A DNA stretch of 64,000 nt from Methanolobus bombayensis (GCF_017873415.1 NZ_JAGGKD010000006.1:124001-188000), one strand, 5' to 3'; positions 51,519-61,457 are shown, counted from the first letter of the stretch. Translations and numbers: made by a program. Notes: generated from the letters alone by a model not told the origin.

Positions 51519-51760
51519 AATGCGATTCCAAGATAGTTCAGGGCAATAATAAGAAGTGCTCCTACTACACCACCAATTGCACACACAAGAACAACTATCC
51601 ACGTGTAAGCTATATTGAGGCCAAGCACAAGATTTGCAACAACCAGTATGATAAGACCCAGAACTGTGTTGATTACCATGCTCTTTATTGTCTTCAGTAC
51701 CTTCCAGAGAATGATAGCGACTATTATAGCCACTATAAGAGTTATTATTTCGGTTACCAT
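51515..51760 (-). CDS. BofA-family small membrane protein
   Basis: 81 residues in three hydrophobic segments. The NTVLGLIILVVANLVLGLNIAY stretch matches the BofA family. Bacterial BofA inhibits SpoIVFB, a site-2 metalloprotease; archaeal members have no known target. ATG 51760 with GGTG in front is preferred; a GTG three codons upstream is also in frame. Confidence 0.83.
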   Translation of the reverse strand: MVTEIITLIVAIIVAIILWKVLKTIKSMVINTVLGLIILVVANLVLGLNIAYTWIVVLVCAIGGVVGALLIIALNYLGIAF

Positions 51761-51810
51761 AAACACCACTTTTATATTGCTATGATAAGTATTTAATTGT
51801 TACTAAAAAA

Positions 51811-52230
51811 TCAGAGTCTGTTAGTGTCGTTCAGGAATTTATTGATCTTTTCTTTCATGTCATCAATGTTGTGATACTCTTTGCAGATAATCCTCTTATC
51901 CCCAAGAAGCATCGCAGAAACATTAGCTTCAGGGACGTGCAGACACAGAACAGGAATTTTCCTTTGAAGCGCACTGCAGATCTCATATCCAACACCAATT
52001 GAAGGTGTGCTCACCTCTGCTATCATGCACTCACTCTTTTCAAGGAATCCCATATCCCTTATGTATATCTCTTCCTCGGAAAGCAATGATTCTGACTTTT
52101 CAAGCTCTGGGTCAGCAACATGCCAGCTAAGCACTTCATGGCCTCTATTCTGAAAATAATTGCACATCTCAATGTAAGTGGATAACATCTGTCTTCCACC
52201 CCGAATTGAAGCTGAAAGGAATATTCTCAT
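51811..52230 (-). CDS. DNPH1/RCL-like nucleoside 2-deoxyribosyltransferase-family protein
   Basis: 139 residues. FLSASIRGGRQ is the nucleotide loop, IYIRDMGFLEKSE the middle motif, and IAEVSTPSIGVGYEICSAL contains the nucleophile glutamate (EVSTPS). These match 2'-deoxynucleoside 5'-phosphate N-hydrolase (DNPH1/RCL), which splits deoxynucleotides into base and deoxyribose phosphate for pool cleaning. It starts inside the stop of the U32 gene (ATGA overlap), showing coupling. Confidence 0.87.
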   Translation of the reverse strand: MRIFLSASIRGGRQMLSTYIEMCNYFQNRGHEVLSWHVADPELEKSESLLSEEEIYIRDMGFLEKSECMIAEVSTPSIGVGYEICSALQRKIPVLCLHVPEANVSAMLLGDKRIICKEYHNIDDMKEKINKFLNDTNRL

Positions 52231-54710
52231 TTCACACCTCTATGGTAGTGTCCTCTGGTGTGGAACTCACTGATATCTTTTCCATGCCAGAGATGTTTAG
52301 TATCACCTGTGTAGTAGGCATCAATATTAGCTCTGTATGCCCTTGTGACCATACTAACATTGTAATCATCCATGTTTGTGGCATCGATCCTGAGTCTGGA
52401 AAGACCAGTTTTGATAAGCTGAGGTACATCCTCAAGTAAGCAGAGTTCTCTTGAGTTGAATATGTGGGTCCTGCATTCAGAGTCTGTTCTGATTGGGAAT
52501 TCATATCCTTTCTCATCAATTATCTCAAACTTGCCACTCTTGCACTGGGAATTACAGTTGAAACCGTTCTCATTGCCCTCGCCAAGAATGCCACCTATCA
52601 GGCAGTGTTCGGATTCCATTATCTGTATTTGTCCATGGACGATGTATTCACAATCTCCGTATGCTGCGATCTCAAGTATCTGTCCAAGATTCATTTCAGT
52701 TGAGAGTGTAACAGTGTCTGCTCCTTTTTTATTAAAAGCCTGAACTGTGTGCTTATTGAAAACATTCATGGAACTGTCAGTTAGTATTTTCAGACCGGAA
52801 TCCCGTGCGATTTCAAGGACACCAAAATTCGCTGCAATAATACCCTCAAATCCCAGTTCCTTTGCAAGTTTTATTTTTTCTTTCACATTCTGTAAATCTG
52901 AATTTTTTGTGATGATCGGTGTATGCAGATATAGAGGGATGTTTTTTTCACAAGCACCCTCTATCATAAATTTCCAATCATTACTTTGAAGCTCTTTAAG
53001 TGAAGCATCAATGTAAACAAGATCTGCTCCGCTTTTCATAGCCGAAGCGAGAGCATCAGCATTTTTAACACTAACAGAAAGCAGTATCCTTTTCTCTTCT
53101 TTCTCGTCTGCTATCTCAGTTTCTTCACTCTGCTCTTCCTTAATTTCAGAACTTATTTCATGTGCCGGTCTTCTGAACTTTTCGATTCTAATTTTTTCCA
53201 GTTCGTCAGTAGCTTCAGTTCTTGCATTGTTCAGTTCTTTTATTGGAATGAATGCATCATCCGGCATGTCAACTTCAATTTCCTGAGTTTCAAAAACAGT
53301 ATTTCCGGTTTTAGCAAGCTGTTTTCTGACATTTTCTTCAGTAGTGGGTCTTTTCTGCGGCTTCTCCACAATATAGTCGGAAACAACAGTTGATGTATTA
53401 TTTTCATTATCAGAAAGTGAGAGTTCAAGATTCTCACCAATATGTGCTTTAAATTTAATGGAAACCGGAACCTTGCGTATTGGTGCAGGTGAACTATATG
53501 AAGCCTGTAATTCTTTCATCAGGGAATCATCAAGTGTCCTGTAAACAGGTGTTCCATTCTTTGGAGGTTGATCGAAGTTTATGGTTATAACTTCTCCATT
53601 GCCTGCCTTTTTCTCAAGTCTGTTCCCAATGTAGATTCCTCTTACTATGGTCCCTGAGTTCTTGCTACCTTCAAAACCGATTCCATCTCCGACCTCAAGT
53701 TCTCCGGTAAGTGTGATCTCCAGTCTTTTGAACTTATTATTAAATCCTGACACTTTTCCAACCATGATTCCCTGGTTATGAGGTCTTTCCCGGCTCATCA
53801 GGTCCCCTGCAGGATCGCCTTTGAAGTACCCGGTTGTGAACTCGCGGTTGAATAACTGTTCCAGATTCTCCTTTTCTTCATCGGTGACAGAATAGTTATC
53901 CGGGTCTTCCACAAACCTGTCAATAAGGTTTCGATATATTTTCACAACACCTGCGACATATTCAGGGCGCTTCATCCTGCCCTCGATCTTAAAGGAATCT
54001 ATTCCTGCTTTAATGAGTTCAGGCAATATTTCGGATGTATTCAGGTCTTTAGGACTCAGAAGGTAGCTACCTTCTGTTTTGATCTCCTTTCCATCTCTTC
54101 GTAATCTGTATTGTTTGCGGCATGGTTGGGCACAATATCCGCGATTACCACTCCTGCCACCGATCATACTGCTCATGAGGCACTGGCCTGAGTAGCAGAT
54201 ACAGAGAGCACCATGTACAAAAGCCTCAATTTCTACTCCTGTATCGTTTTTGATCCTTGAAATTTCTTCAAGTGAGAGTTCCCTTGCAAGCACAATTCTC
54301 TTTACTCCAATCTCCTTCAGAGCCAGCACGGCTTCAGTGTTGTGTATCGTCATCTGGGTGCTTGCATGTATTGGAAGTGACGGAACTTTTTCCCTTGCCA
54401 GTTCCAGAAGTCCCATGTCCTGCACAATGATGGCATCAGTTCCCAGTTCATCAAGAGTGTACATAAGTTCAAGTGCTTCTTCCATTTCACTGTCCTTGAT
54501 GAGAGTATTCATGGTAACATAGACCTTAACACCTCTAAGGTGTGCGAAGTCAAGTGCTTCTCTGAATTCCTCTATGGTGAAATTGCCTGCATATGCCCTG
54601 GCACTGAAATCCTTTATTCCAAGGTACACTGCATCTGCTCCATTTTCAACGGCAGCTATCAGTGATTCCATATTTCCGGCAGGAGCTAAGAGTTCGGGAG
54701 TTTTAAGCAT
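52227..54710 (-). CDS. Double-domain U32 peptidase-family protein
   Basis: 827 residues. The first U32 domain (to about 330) opens LLAPAGNMESLIAAVENGADAVYLG and has the signature VHGALCICYSGQCLMSS, with four cysteines that hold a [4Fe-4S] cluster in relatives. A DUF3656-like linker follows, then a second U32-like TIM barrel (about 565-827) with cysteines in SEHCLIGG, FNCNSQC and SEC. Known U32 proteins (RlhA, TrhP, UbiU/V) hydroxylate RNA or quinones rather than cut peptides. Its target here is unknown. Coupled to the DNPH1-like gene. Confidence 0.9.
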   Translation of the reverse strand: MLKTPELLAPAGNMESLIAAVENGADAVYLGIKDFSARAYAGNFTIEEFREALDFAHLRGVKVYVTMNTLIKDSEMEEALELMYTLDELGTDAIIVQDMGLLELAREKVPSLPIHASTQMTIHNTEAVLALKEIGVKRIVLARELSLEEISRIKNDTGVEIEAFVHGALCICYSGQCLMSSMIGGRSGNRGYCAQPCRKQYRLRRDGKEIKTEGSYLLSPKDLNTSEILPELIKAGIDSFKIEGRMKRPEYVAGVVKIYRNLIDRFVEDPDNYSVTDEEKENLEQLFNREFTTGYFKGDPAGDLMSRERPHNQGIMVGKVSGFNNKFKRLEITLTGELEVGDGIGFEGSKNSGTIVRGIYIGNRLEKKAGNGEVITINFDQPPKNGTPVYRTLDDSLMKELQASYSSPAPIRKVPVSIKFKAHIGENLELSLSDNENNTSTVVSDYIVEKPQKRPTTEENVRKQLAKTGNTVFETQEIEVDMPDDAFIPIKELNNARTEATDELEKIRIEKFRRPAHEISSEIKEEQSEETEIADEKEEKRILLSVSVKNADALASAMKSGADLVYIDASLKELQSNDWKFMIEGACEKNIPLYLHTPIITKNSDLQNVKEKIKLAKELGFEGIIAANFGVLEIARDSGLKILTDSSMNVFNKHTVQAFNKKGADTVTLSTEMNLGQILEIAAYGDCEYIVHGQIQIMESEHCLIGGILGEGNENGFNCNSQCKSGKFEIIDEKGYEFPIRTDSECRTHIFNSRELCLLEDVPQLIKTGLSRLRIDATNMDDYNVSMVTRAYRANIDAYYTGDTKHLWHGKDISEFHTRGHYHRGVK

Positions 54711-54773
54711 GATAATCGCTCACATGAGTTGAGAGTATATAAATGCCCCTCTCATAGTAAGCACAGAAAAATC

Positions 54774-55481
54774 TCACTCTTTTATGCAAAGGTAGGTTGC
54801 CATGAAACCATTCTTATGCTCGTATTCTTCTATCCTGAAACCTGCCTGTTCGATTAGTCCTTTCATGGTCCAGTCAAAGGTCGAGTATTCTTCCTTTATG
54901 TGAAGTTTCATTTCCTCAACGATTTTCTCATCTGTTTCAGGTGGCATAGTCCGGAATAGCTGTGAGAAATAGCTATCAAAATCAGGAGTCTCTGAAGAAA
55001 AAACCACATCTTTCAGGAAGAATTTTCCACCACTTTTAAGCATGGAGCTGATGTTCTTCAGAGCGATAAATTTCCAGAAATCAGGCAGATGATGCAGTAC
55101 AAGCTGGGTGACAACTGCATCATATACCTCATCCCCAGAATCAAAAGTCAGAAATCCAGCATTGACAAACCTTACATTTTCTCTCTTCCTTGACTTTGCT
55201 TTTTTCTCTGCAAAATCAAGCATCTTCTGTGAAATATCCAATGCAGTTACCTGTTTGCAATGTTTCGAAAGCTCAATGGAGAATTCTCCGGTTCCACATC
55301 CGATTTCCAGTATTTCATCTCCCGGCTGGATATTAATGAGTTGACACATGATTTCAGCTTCCTTTGGGATGTTGCGGATGGTTGCCATCTTCCTGTCGTA
55401 GCTAAGGACTTCGTCTTCACTTCCATAATCCGTTCCAACTTGGATAAGTTCATCGTAATACCATTCAGGCAATTCTTTCAT
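54774..55481 (-). CDS. Class I SAM-dependent methyltransferase
   Basis: 235 residues. DEILEIGCGTGEFSIEL is motif I, VTALDISQKMLDFAEKKAK motif II and DAVVTQLVLHHLPDFW motif IV; SGGKFFLKDVVF follows. This resembles UbiE/COQ5-type small-molecule methyltransferases. Substrate unknown. AAGGT lies about 7 nt before ATG 55481; an ATG two codons earlier is possible. Confidence 0.83.
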   Translation of the reverse strand: MKELPEWYYDELIQVGTDYGSEDEVLSYDRKMATIRNIPKEAEIMCQLINIQPGDEILEIGCGTGEFSIELSKHCKQVTALDISQKMLDFAEKKAKSRKRENVRFVNAGFLTFDSGDEVYDAVVTQLVLHHLPDFWKFIALKNISSMLKSGGKFFLKDVVFSSETPDFDSYFSQLFRTMPPETDEKIVEEMKLHIKEEYSTFDWTMKGLIEQAGFRIEEYEHKNGFMATYLCIKE

Positions 55482-55617
55482 ATGCATACCTTCTGTGTTA
55501 TCTAATATCTTCTTGATTAATCTAATAAGGGAGTGTTGCTGGATTGAACTGATAGGAACATGAAGTAAAAGTAGCAGAAAAGTGAGGATAAAAATAAGAA
55601 AAAAGAGAGGAAGGAAA

Positions 55618-55920
55618 TTATTTCTTTTCCTTTTTCAGGAAGAACCTGTTCAGTACAAAAAGTCCGGCGATGATAACTGTCAGATAATAAACAGATCGGA
55701 AGATAGGTCTGTACTGGTATTCAAACCAGGTATAGATTATTTCATCAACTGAGAAATACAACTGAAGTGTTGCAATGGCAATTATAATTCCCACAAGTGC
55801 AAGCATTCCATTCCTGAAATGATCTTCAGCGGTCTTTTCTTTTTTCTCTTTTTTCTCAGTTTTAGGAGCAAAGCTGACTTTCTCTTCCTTCACTTGAACA
55901 CTTTCATTTTCCTCACTCAT
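55618..55920 (-). CDS. Small membrane protein with charged N-terminus
   Basis: 100 residues. The first 38 are charged (Glu/Lys repeats); two transmembrane segments follow (about 39-57 and 77-94) and the end is basic. Not recognised. ATG 55920 lies behind GGAGGAG and overlaps the stop of the surface protein gene (ATGA), so the two are translated together and may act together. Confidence 0.75.
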   Translation of the reverse strand: MSEENESVQVKEEKVSFAPKTEKKEKKEKTAEDHFRNGMLALVGIIIAIATLQLYFSVDEIIYTWFEYQYRPIFRSVYYLTVIIAGLFVLNRFFLKKEKK

Positions 55921-56894
55921 TGCAATCTCCTCCTCACCATGTATAGTGCTGCGATAAAGCCAATTACTGCAAATGAACACGTAAATCCGGGACTTTCTTC
56001 CTCTGCAGTTTCATATGCTGCTTCTTCCTCATATTCTCTGTTAAAGTCATCCTCTATCACAAAGTCAGCGGTATTGACATTCTTGTTCTGTACCATCTGG
56101 TCCCTGTCAATTACCTTTTCAGGGTTTAGCTGCACGTAATCCTCTCCTGTCCGGACCACAGTATTATCGTCCCATATGCTGACCTCGACAATGTAATTGT
56201 AGTTATCAGGTACTGTCAGGTTGACACTTCTGATGACGGTGTTCTCGGGTTTAATCTCGCCTGAACTTATCCATTTCTTATCGGCAATGAGTCTTGCATC
56301 CATTTCCCTGGCCTTTACCAGTATGCGATAGTCTTCTGTTGTTTCCACACCCTCGTTCTTGAGATAGATGTCATTCTGGATGACGACGCCATTGGAGCTT
56401 GTCTCCCTTGCTATGAAGTCGATACTTTCTATCCGGACGCCTGTTTCCTGCTGGTCAGTTGGCAGGCTCTCCAGTCCTGAAAGTGTCATCCGGAGATCAT
56501 AACCCATCTCTCCCTCGTTGACTACAATAGCACTTATGCGATAACTGCCGCTTTTTGGGAGACGTATCTTCTGGCTGACCATTTTTGTCTCGTCTTCCTT
56601 TATCGGTCCGATATCTTCTTCCTGTTTCAGTTCAAGCAATCCGGTCTGTTCGCTGAAAGCTTTCAGCATGACCGTTGCATTGCCATCACTGTCAGCTCCC
56701 CAGTTCTCTACATATGTTGTTACATTGAGCCAGACATAAGTGCTTTTGACACTGTCTGCCGAGATTTCAATGTCCCTTATTCCCAGGTGTGCTTCCTGTT
56801 CATCGAACTCTTGCAGGCATCCGCTGGACACTGTGAAAAAAGCGATAATAATTAAAATAAGAATGAAACGTATGTTGTTCTCTTTCTGTTTCAT
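55917..56894 (-). CDS. Surface protein with lipobox and PGF-CTERM-like anchor
   Basis: 325 residues. The N-terminus is a signal peptide with lipobox TVSSGC (Cys26). Two beta-rich, Ig/CARDB-like repeats follow (about 35-145 and 150-260). The C-terminus, SPGFTCSFAVIGFIAALYMVRRR, is a PGF-CTERM-type sorting signal, normally handled by archaeosortase. A lipid anchor and an archaeosortase signal on one protein is unusual. Probably an S-layer-associated protein. It is coupled to the small membrane protein gene. Confidence 0.78.
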   Translation of the reverse strand: MKQKENNIRFILILIIIAFFTVSSGCLQEFDEQEAHLGIRDIEISADSVKSTYVWLNVTTYVENWGADSDGNATVMLKAFSEQTGLLELKQEEDIGPIKEDETKMVSQKIRLPKSGSYRISAIVVNEGEMGYDLRMTLSGLESLPTDQQETGVRIESIDFIARETSSNGVVIQNDIYLKNEGVETTEDYRILVKAREMDARLIADKKWISSGEIKPENTVIRSVNLTVPDNYNYIVEVSIWDDNTVVRTGEDYVQLNPEKVIDRDQMVQNKNVNTADFVIEDDFNREYEEEAAYETAEEESPGFTCSFAVIGFIAALYMVRRRLQ

Positions 56895-57143
56895 TGATGT
56901 TTCCCCATGATACTACAAAACACTACTATTTAATTATTGTTAAATATGGATGTAAAAAATAGTATATGACTTGTTTTTAGTCTTCTCAATGTAGGTTCAC
57001 AAAATATCATTTTGAATATATACGGATTAGAGTATTGAATAAGGATTAAAGGTCTTTTTAAAAGATGATGGAGTTCAAAAAAGTTGCAAAAGCTTAAATA
57101 GACTTCAATTCTTCTCTATTTACTCAAAGGGAGTGCATAATGT

Positions 57144-58040
57144 ATGCAGAATGACGATGGAAGAAGCAAAACTGCATTAAAAGTGACTACAAATGGGATG
57201 ATCTTCAATGTCTTACTAACACTTTTTAAATTCATTGCGGGTGTTACTGGGCACAGTTCTGCAATGATCGCTGATGCTGTCCATTCATTTTCCGATTTTA
57301 TTACTGACATCGTGGTAATTTTCGGGCTTAAGGCTGCTGGAAAACCGGCTGACCATAATCATCACTACGGCCATGGCAAAATAGAGACTCTCTGTGCAGC
57401 CTTTGTTGGTATTGCTCTTTTTATAATTGGATTAGAGATCCTCCTGACTGGCATGGGCAAGATACTTCTTGTAGCTGGTGGAGGCAGTCTCGAACAGCCG
57501 GGAACAATTGCTCTTATTGCAGCAGTAGTATCAATTCTTATAAAGGAAGGGTTATACCGCTATACACTGAATGCCGGCAGGTCAATAAAAAGTGATGCAA
57601 TGATTGCAAATGCATGGCATCATCGTTCAGATGCTTTCTCTTCTGTGGGAACAATGATAGGTATCGGAGGAGCAATAATAATTGGAGGAAGATGGGTAAT
57701 TCTTGATCCTATCGCCGCGGTCATTCTGAGTTTTTTCATATTCAAGGTTGCATTTGATATATCTTATACAAACATCAATGAACTTACGGAAGCAGCCCTT
57801 GATAAAGATACTGTCGAAGAGATAAGTCATATTATTGTCTCTACCGAGGGTGTCAGGGACTTCCACAAGCTTAAAACAAGAAAGATAGGAAGTAACATCG
57901 CAACTGATGTACATATCCAGGTAGATAAGGACCTAAGTCTTATCGAAGCTCATGACATATGTACTGAAGTTGAGAATCGCTTACGTTCAAAGTTCGGAAC
58001 GGACAGTATACTTTACATCCATTGCGAACCTGATATGTAA
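57144..58040 (+). CDS. Cation diffusion facilitator transporter
   Basis: 298 residues with six membrane segments and a C-terminal cytoplasmic metallochaperone-like domain (from about 210). The metal site of the membrane part shows as DAVHSFSDFITD (helix 2) and NAWHHRSDAFSS (helix 5). CDF proteins export zinc, iron, manganese or cobalt by proton exchange; the metal cannot be predicted here. GGGAG lies 10 nt before the ATG and TTAAATA about 50 nt before it. No metal regulator is adjacent. Confidence 0.93.
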   Translation: MQNDDGRSKTALKVTTNGMIFNVLLTLFKFIAGVTGHSSAMIADAVHSFSDFITDIVVIFGLKAAGKPADHNHHYGHGKIETLCAAFVGIALFIIGLEILLTGMGKILLVAGGGSLEQPGTIALIAAVVSILIKEGLYRYTLNAGRSIKSDAMIANAWHHRSDAFSSVGTMIGIGGAIIIGGRWVILDPIAAVILSFFIFKVAFDISYTNINELTEAALDKDTVEEISHIIVSTEGVRDFHKLKTRKIGSNIATDVHIQVDKDLSLIEAHDICTEVENRLRSKFGTDSILYIHCEPDM

Positions 58041-58062
58041 TACTGTTCAAAAAATAGTTTTC

Positions 58063-58350
58063 TCAGTCTGTGCAAATACACGGATTTTGTTTGCATGTAG
58101 GACAATGGTCTGGATATTTTTCCAGAAATGCAGCTTCAAGGTCGATATCATAGAGATTTGCTATTGCTCCTATCCATGCAAAACAATCTGCAAGTTCTTC
58201 CCTGATATTTTCCATGTCTTCCCTGCGGATGGCTTCCGCAAGTTCGCCAATCTCTTCCACAAGCCAGAGTGTTGTTGCTGCTGCACCTCTTTTCTTATCG
58301 TTATGTGCATAGAGGTCGTACATGCGTTTCTGGAACTCGGAGATTTCCAT
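58063..58350 (-). CDS. MazG-like nucleotide pyrophosphohydrolase
   Basis: 95 residues. WLVEEIGELAEAIRREDMENIREELADCFAW holds the ExxE and ExxD magnesium sites of the MazG fold. A C-terminal CPTCKQNPCIC group could bind zinc and is typical of this archaeal subgroup. It probably hydrolyses non-canonical NTPs. It lies 19 nt downstream of hisF on the same strand. Confidence 0.85.
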   Translation of the reverse strand: MEISEFQKRMYDLYAHNDKKRGAAATTLWLVEEIGELAEAIRREDMENIREELADCFAWIGAIANLYDIDLEAAFLEKYPDHCPTCKQNPCICTD

Positions 58351-58369
58351 AATTATCCTCCTGTTTGGT

Positions 58370-59191
58370 TCAGAGCCTTACAGGAATGTCTTTTTCTCTG
58401 AGATGCTCTTTGACATCGCTGACAGTGTATTCTCCAAAGTGGAATATACTTGCTGCAAGTGCTGCATCGGCTTTTCCTTTTGTGAATCCTTCGTACATGT
58501 GCTCAGGATTACCTACTCCGCCGGATGCGATGATTGGGATCTCAAGTTCCTCGGAAAGTTTTCTTGTGATAGGAATGTCAAATCCGTCATAGGTTCCATC
58601 CCTATCCATACTTGTAAGCAGAATCTCGCCGGAACCCAGTTCCTCTACTTTTTTTGCCCACTGGACAGCATCTATTCCTGTTGGCTGCCTGCCGCCGTAG
58701 ATAACAACCTCATACCACGCAGGTGTTCCATCTTCCAGTTCAATGACGGTCTTATCCGGATTGTTCTCAACATCGGGGTTGCGCTTGCAGTCAATTGCTG
58801 TAACAATACACTGGGCACCAAATATCTCTGATGATTCTTTGATGAGTTCAGGATTCTTTACGGCTGCTGTGTTAATGGATACCTTATCAGCGCCTGCTCT
58901 GAGAATCTGGCGTATGTCCTCAATGGAATTTATCCCGCCACCGACAGTAAGTGGAATGAAAACCTCGTCTGCGGTTCTCTCGATGACCTTAACCATTGTT
59001 CCCCTGCCTTCATGAGAAGCTGTAATGTCAAGGAATACCAGTTCGTCGGCACCCTGTTCATTGTACTGCTTGGCGAGTTCCACAGGGTCTCCTGCTTTTC
59101 TCAGGTCTACGAATTCTATTCCCTTGACGACAGTTCCACCTTCCTCATCAAGTGTAACGTCAAGACATGGTATGATCCTTTTTGTAAGCAT
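58370..59191 (-). CDS. hisF: Imidazole glycerol phosphate synthase cyclase subunit
   Basis: 273 residues, the family length. The TIM barrel opens [23 protein letters not shown] with the catalytic first aspartate and has the phosphate loops [16 protein letters not shown] and [12 protein letters not shown]. It joins with HisH to make imidazole glycerol phosphate and AICAR; AICAR then feeds PurH, which is also in this window. hisH is not adjacent, so the his genes are scattered. Confidence 0.95.
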   Translation of the reverse strand: MLTKRIIPCLDVTLDEEGGTVVKGIEFVDLRKAGDPVELAKQYNEQGADELVFLDITASHEGRGTMVKVIERTADEVFIPLTVGGGINSIEDIRQILRAGADKVSINTAAVKNPELIKESSEIFGAQCIVTAIDCKRNPDVENNPDKTVIELEDGTPAWYEVVIYGGRQPTGIDAVQWAKKVEELGSGEILLTSMDRDGTYDGFDIPITRKLSEELEIPIIASGGVGNPEHMYEGFTKGKADAALAASIFHFGEYTVSDVKEHLREKDIPVRL

Positions 59192-59435
59192 GTGACTTTG
59201 TTCCTTTCACTGCATTTGATTATCTGTATCTGCCAGGCTAACTGGAAGATGCTTATTTAATAAGGAAGATACTGAGTTTTTATTTAACACTTGTTGTGGT
59301 TTTTAGATACAGGGATATTTAGAAGGTGAGAAAATCAGCTATAGGTGGTGAATTATAACTACAGAAGTTTAAAAGATTTTGTTTCTACCTTGTTTTACAT
59401 TAGATGAATGATGGCAAAAAATTCATTGTGCCTGA

Positions 59436-60056
59436 TCATTCAGTAACTGTCATGTATGCTAGCATTTTGTCCGAACTGATATCAAAAAGGATTATGCTGG
59501 TATCTGTTACAGAAGAATCTACTGTTCCCGGTTGAGTTACAGTTATCTGTTCACCATTGATCATAAAAACACCGGAATTGATATCAATGACCATCTGATC
59601 GTCTATATTCAGTATCTCTCTGTTTTCAGTGAGGGGAGAATAGACATATGTATGTCCATGTGATGAGATGATTAGTTTCACTCCTGATAGATCAATACCC
59701 TCACCTTCTTTTTGTTCAAGCAGGTATTTTCCTTCGGAAAGCGCAGAAGCCTGGAATTTCACACTAGAGGCCGATTGTGGTTGTTCTTGTTCGATTGAAT
59801 TCGTATTTTCGTTTGATTCATCTGACACCGCAAAGTCACTTTCAGATTCCTGGGTTTCCACTGTTTCCAATTCAGTTTGTTTTGTTGTCTGGTTGTCATT
59901 GCTGTTTATCTGAGTATTTTCATCTGCTTCCGGTTCAATCTGTTCAGGAGTCTGATTATTACTTTCTGTAATGTTGCCGGATTCTCCTACACAACCGGAT
60001 ATCGTGATCAACACGCTGATGATAATTATTAAAATTGCAGAAACATATGTCTTCAA
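59436..60056 (-). CDS. Hypothetical lipoprotein
   Basis: 206 residues. The signal peptide ends in lipobox TISGC (Cys22). Residues 25-100 are a Gln/Glu/Asn/Thr-rich flexible linker. The C-terminal 105 residues are beta-rich (VKLIISSHGHTYVYSPL, NSGVFMINGEQITVTQPGTVD). No family recognised. Probably a lipid-anchored outer-surface protein. Monocistronic. Confidence 0.75.
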   Translation of the reverse strand: MKTYVSAILIIIISVLITISGCVGESGNITESNNQTPEQIEPEADENTQINSNDNQTTKQTELETVETQESESDFAVSDESNENTNSIEQEQPQSASSVKFQASALSEGKYLLEQKEGEGIDLSGVKLIISSHGHTYVYSPLTENREILNIDDQMVIDINSGVFMINGEQITVTQPGTVDSSVTDTSIILFDISSDKMLAYMTVTE

Positions 60057-60446
60057 TAAGATTCCCCCACCTTACTAGTCAATATTTTGTTGATTTGTAT
60101 GCTATTTAATTGTTTCTTGTTGTTCTTTTATTGTATATCAAGAAGATGGCATATATCTTTTAGATTCAATAAGAGAATATAGATAAAATATCAATGAATG
60201 TGCTTCATTAATAATATCCGGCAGATCTACTTGCCGATAATTTCCTTTAACCAATAAGCAGTTTCATTCACGGGGCTGGTGTGACAGGCAGTTTCCTATA
60301 CCCTTATTAGGTCATATTAGGTCTGATTGCTTGTAATGATCATTCATTAGGCATTAGTTTATTTAGCATAACCAGTCGATTAATCGGAAAGTTTATGAAT
60401 AAATAGGCTTTATTTTTTTATAATTACCTGATATGGAGGAAATAAT
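60057..60446. other. Intergenic region between divergent lipoprotein and membrane protein genes
   Basis: 390 nt. It carries the promoter of the lipoprotein gene at the left, a short hairpin CGGCA-N8-TGCCG (60219-60236), and a plus-strand TATA-like region near 60405-60425 before the small membrane protein gene. No coding sequence or RNA gene was recognised. Confidence 0.4.
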
Positions 60447-60740
60447 TTGAACAATGAAAATGTCATGCCACCTGAAAAATGGGGTTACATATGGGTTTTG
60501 CTTATCTTCTTCTTTGCATTCTCATATGTGGCTTTTATGCCCGAAGGTTTTCTTACAGCATTACTTATGAGTATATTCGTAGCAGCGGTTGCAACTATGT
60601 GGTTGGCTCTTACACATCTCCTGTGGTTCACAGGCGGCATCCTGTACAAGATAATTGCTTTAATAATCGGTGGACTTGTTGCTGTGCTGGTTGTTATTGT
60701 GATTCAGTTTGTTTATGAGAATGTGTCCTTGAAAATGTAA
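60447..60740 (+). CDS. Small hypothetical membrane protein
   Basis: 97 residues, three membrane segments (about 13-31, 36-62 and 68-90), polar short termini. Not recognised. The TTG start lies behind GGAGG with good spacing. It is isolated between the lipoprotein gene and the decayed COG2865 gene. Confidence 0.7.
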   Translation: MNNENVMPPEKWGYIWVLLIFFFAFSYVAFMPEGFLTALLMSIFVAAVATMWLALTHLLWFTGGILYKIIALIIGGLVAVLVVIVIQFVYENVSLKM

Positions 60741-60879
60741 GTACATTAAGGGCATCTGGAGAGATACAGGAATAATAATTTCAAAATATCAATATTGGTA
60801 TAAAAGTTATAATTATTGTTATAGTAGATAAACAAATGTCAGACATGAAACAACTGATCCGATATGCAACAATGGCCCC

Positions 60880-61457
60880 CTTCTGTTCATAGTACTCAAC
60901 CCTGGAGGTCCAGTATAAATGAAAACGCCATCCGCGTTGATGTTGCTCTTTTCAGAAAATCAAAAACCGGGTTGAGGTCAGGAATAAAGGCCGCCTGTAT
61001 GGTGGATTATCTGTGAATTGCTCCGGTCCGGAATGTTTTCAGAGTGAAGGAATGAGGTTATAGCAGACATTTTCCATGATGCTGGTCTGGTTGAAAAATG
61101 GGGAACAGGTATTCGCAAGATACTTGCTGCTGAACCAGATACAAGTTTTCAAGAAGTAGGGGCACAGTTTATTGTACCCTTCAAAAGATACGAATCAGGT
61201 ATAATTGAAAACACAACAAGCTACACATCTTGTGAAAAGGTAGGTTATAGGGTCGGAGAAAATCTCACCCTGAACCAGCAAAAGATTCTCGATCTTATCC
61301 TGTAAGACAATTCCATTTCCGCCAGATTGCTATCAGAATTAATTGGTATTTTCCAAAGAAAGATAGAGACGAATATCGCTAGATTGAAGGAAAAATGTCT
61401 TCTCAGGTTGTAGGTTCAGCACGTGGTGGTTATTGGGAAGTTATTGATGGGGAATGA
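60880..61457 (+). pseudogene. Decayed COG2865-type (AlbA_2/ATP-binding) regulator
   Basis: Fragments in several frames match the C-terminal half of COG2865 proteins: VLNPGGPV (60892-60915) then a stop; RNEVIADIFHDAGLVEKWGTGI (from 61048) through VGAQFIVPFKRY to an in-frame TAA at 61303-61305; the same frame continues as a winged helix (IFQRKIETNIARLKEKCLL) to a TAG near 61411; a shift then gives VGSARGGYWEVIDGE to TGA 61457. The first half of the gene is missing or unrecognisable. Such proteins are often neighbours of defence genes. Confidence 0.8.

Noticed and set aside
60219-60236. Structured RNA gene around the CGGCA/TGCCG hairpin
   Set aside because: Only 5 bp of stem, with no conserved RNA motif; the surrounding DNA is ordinary spacer.
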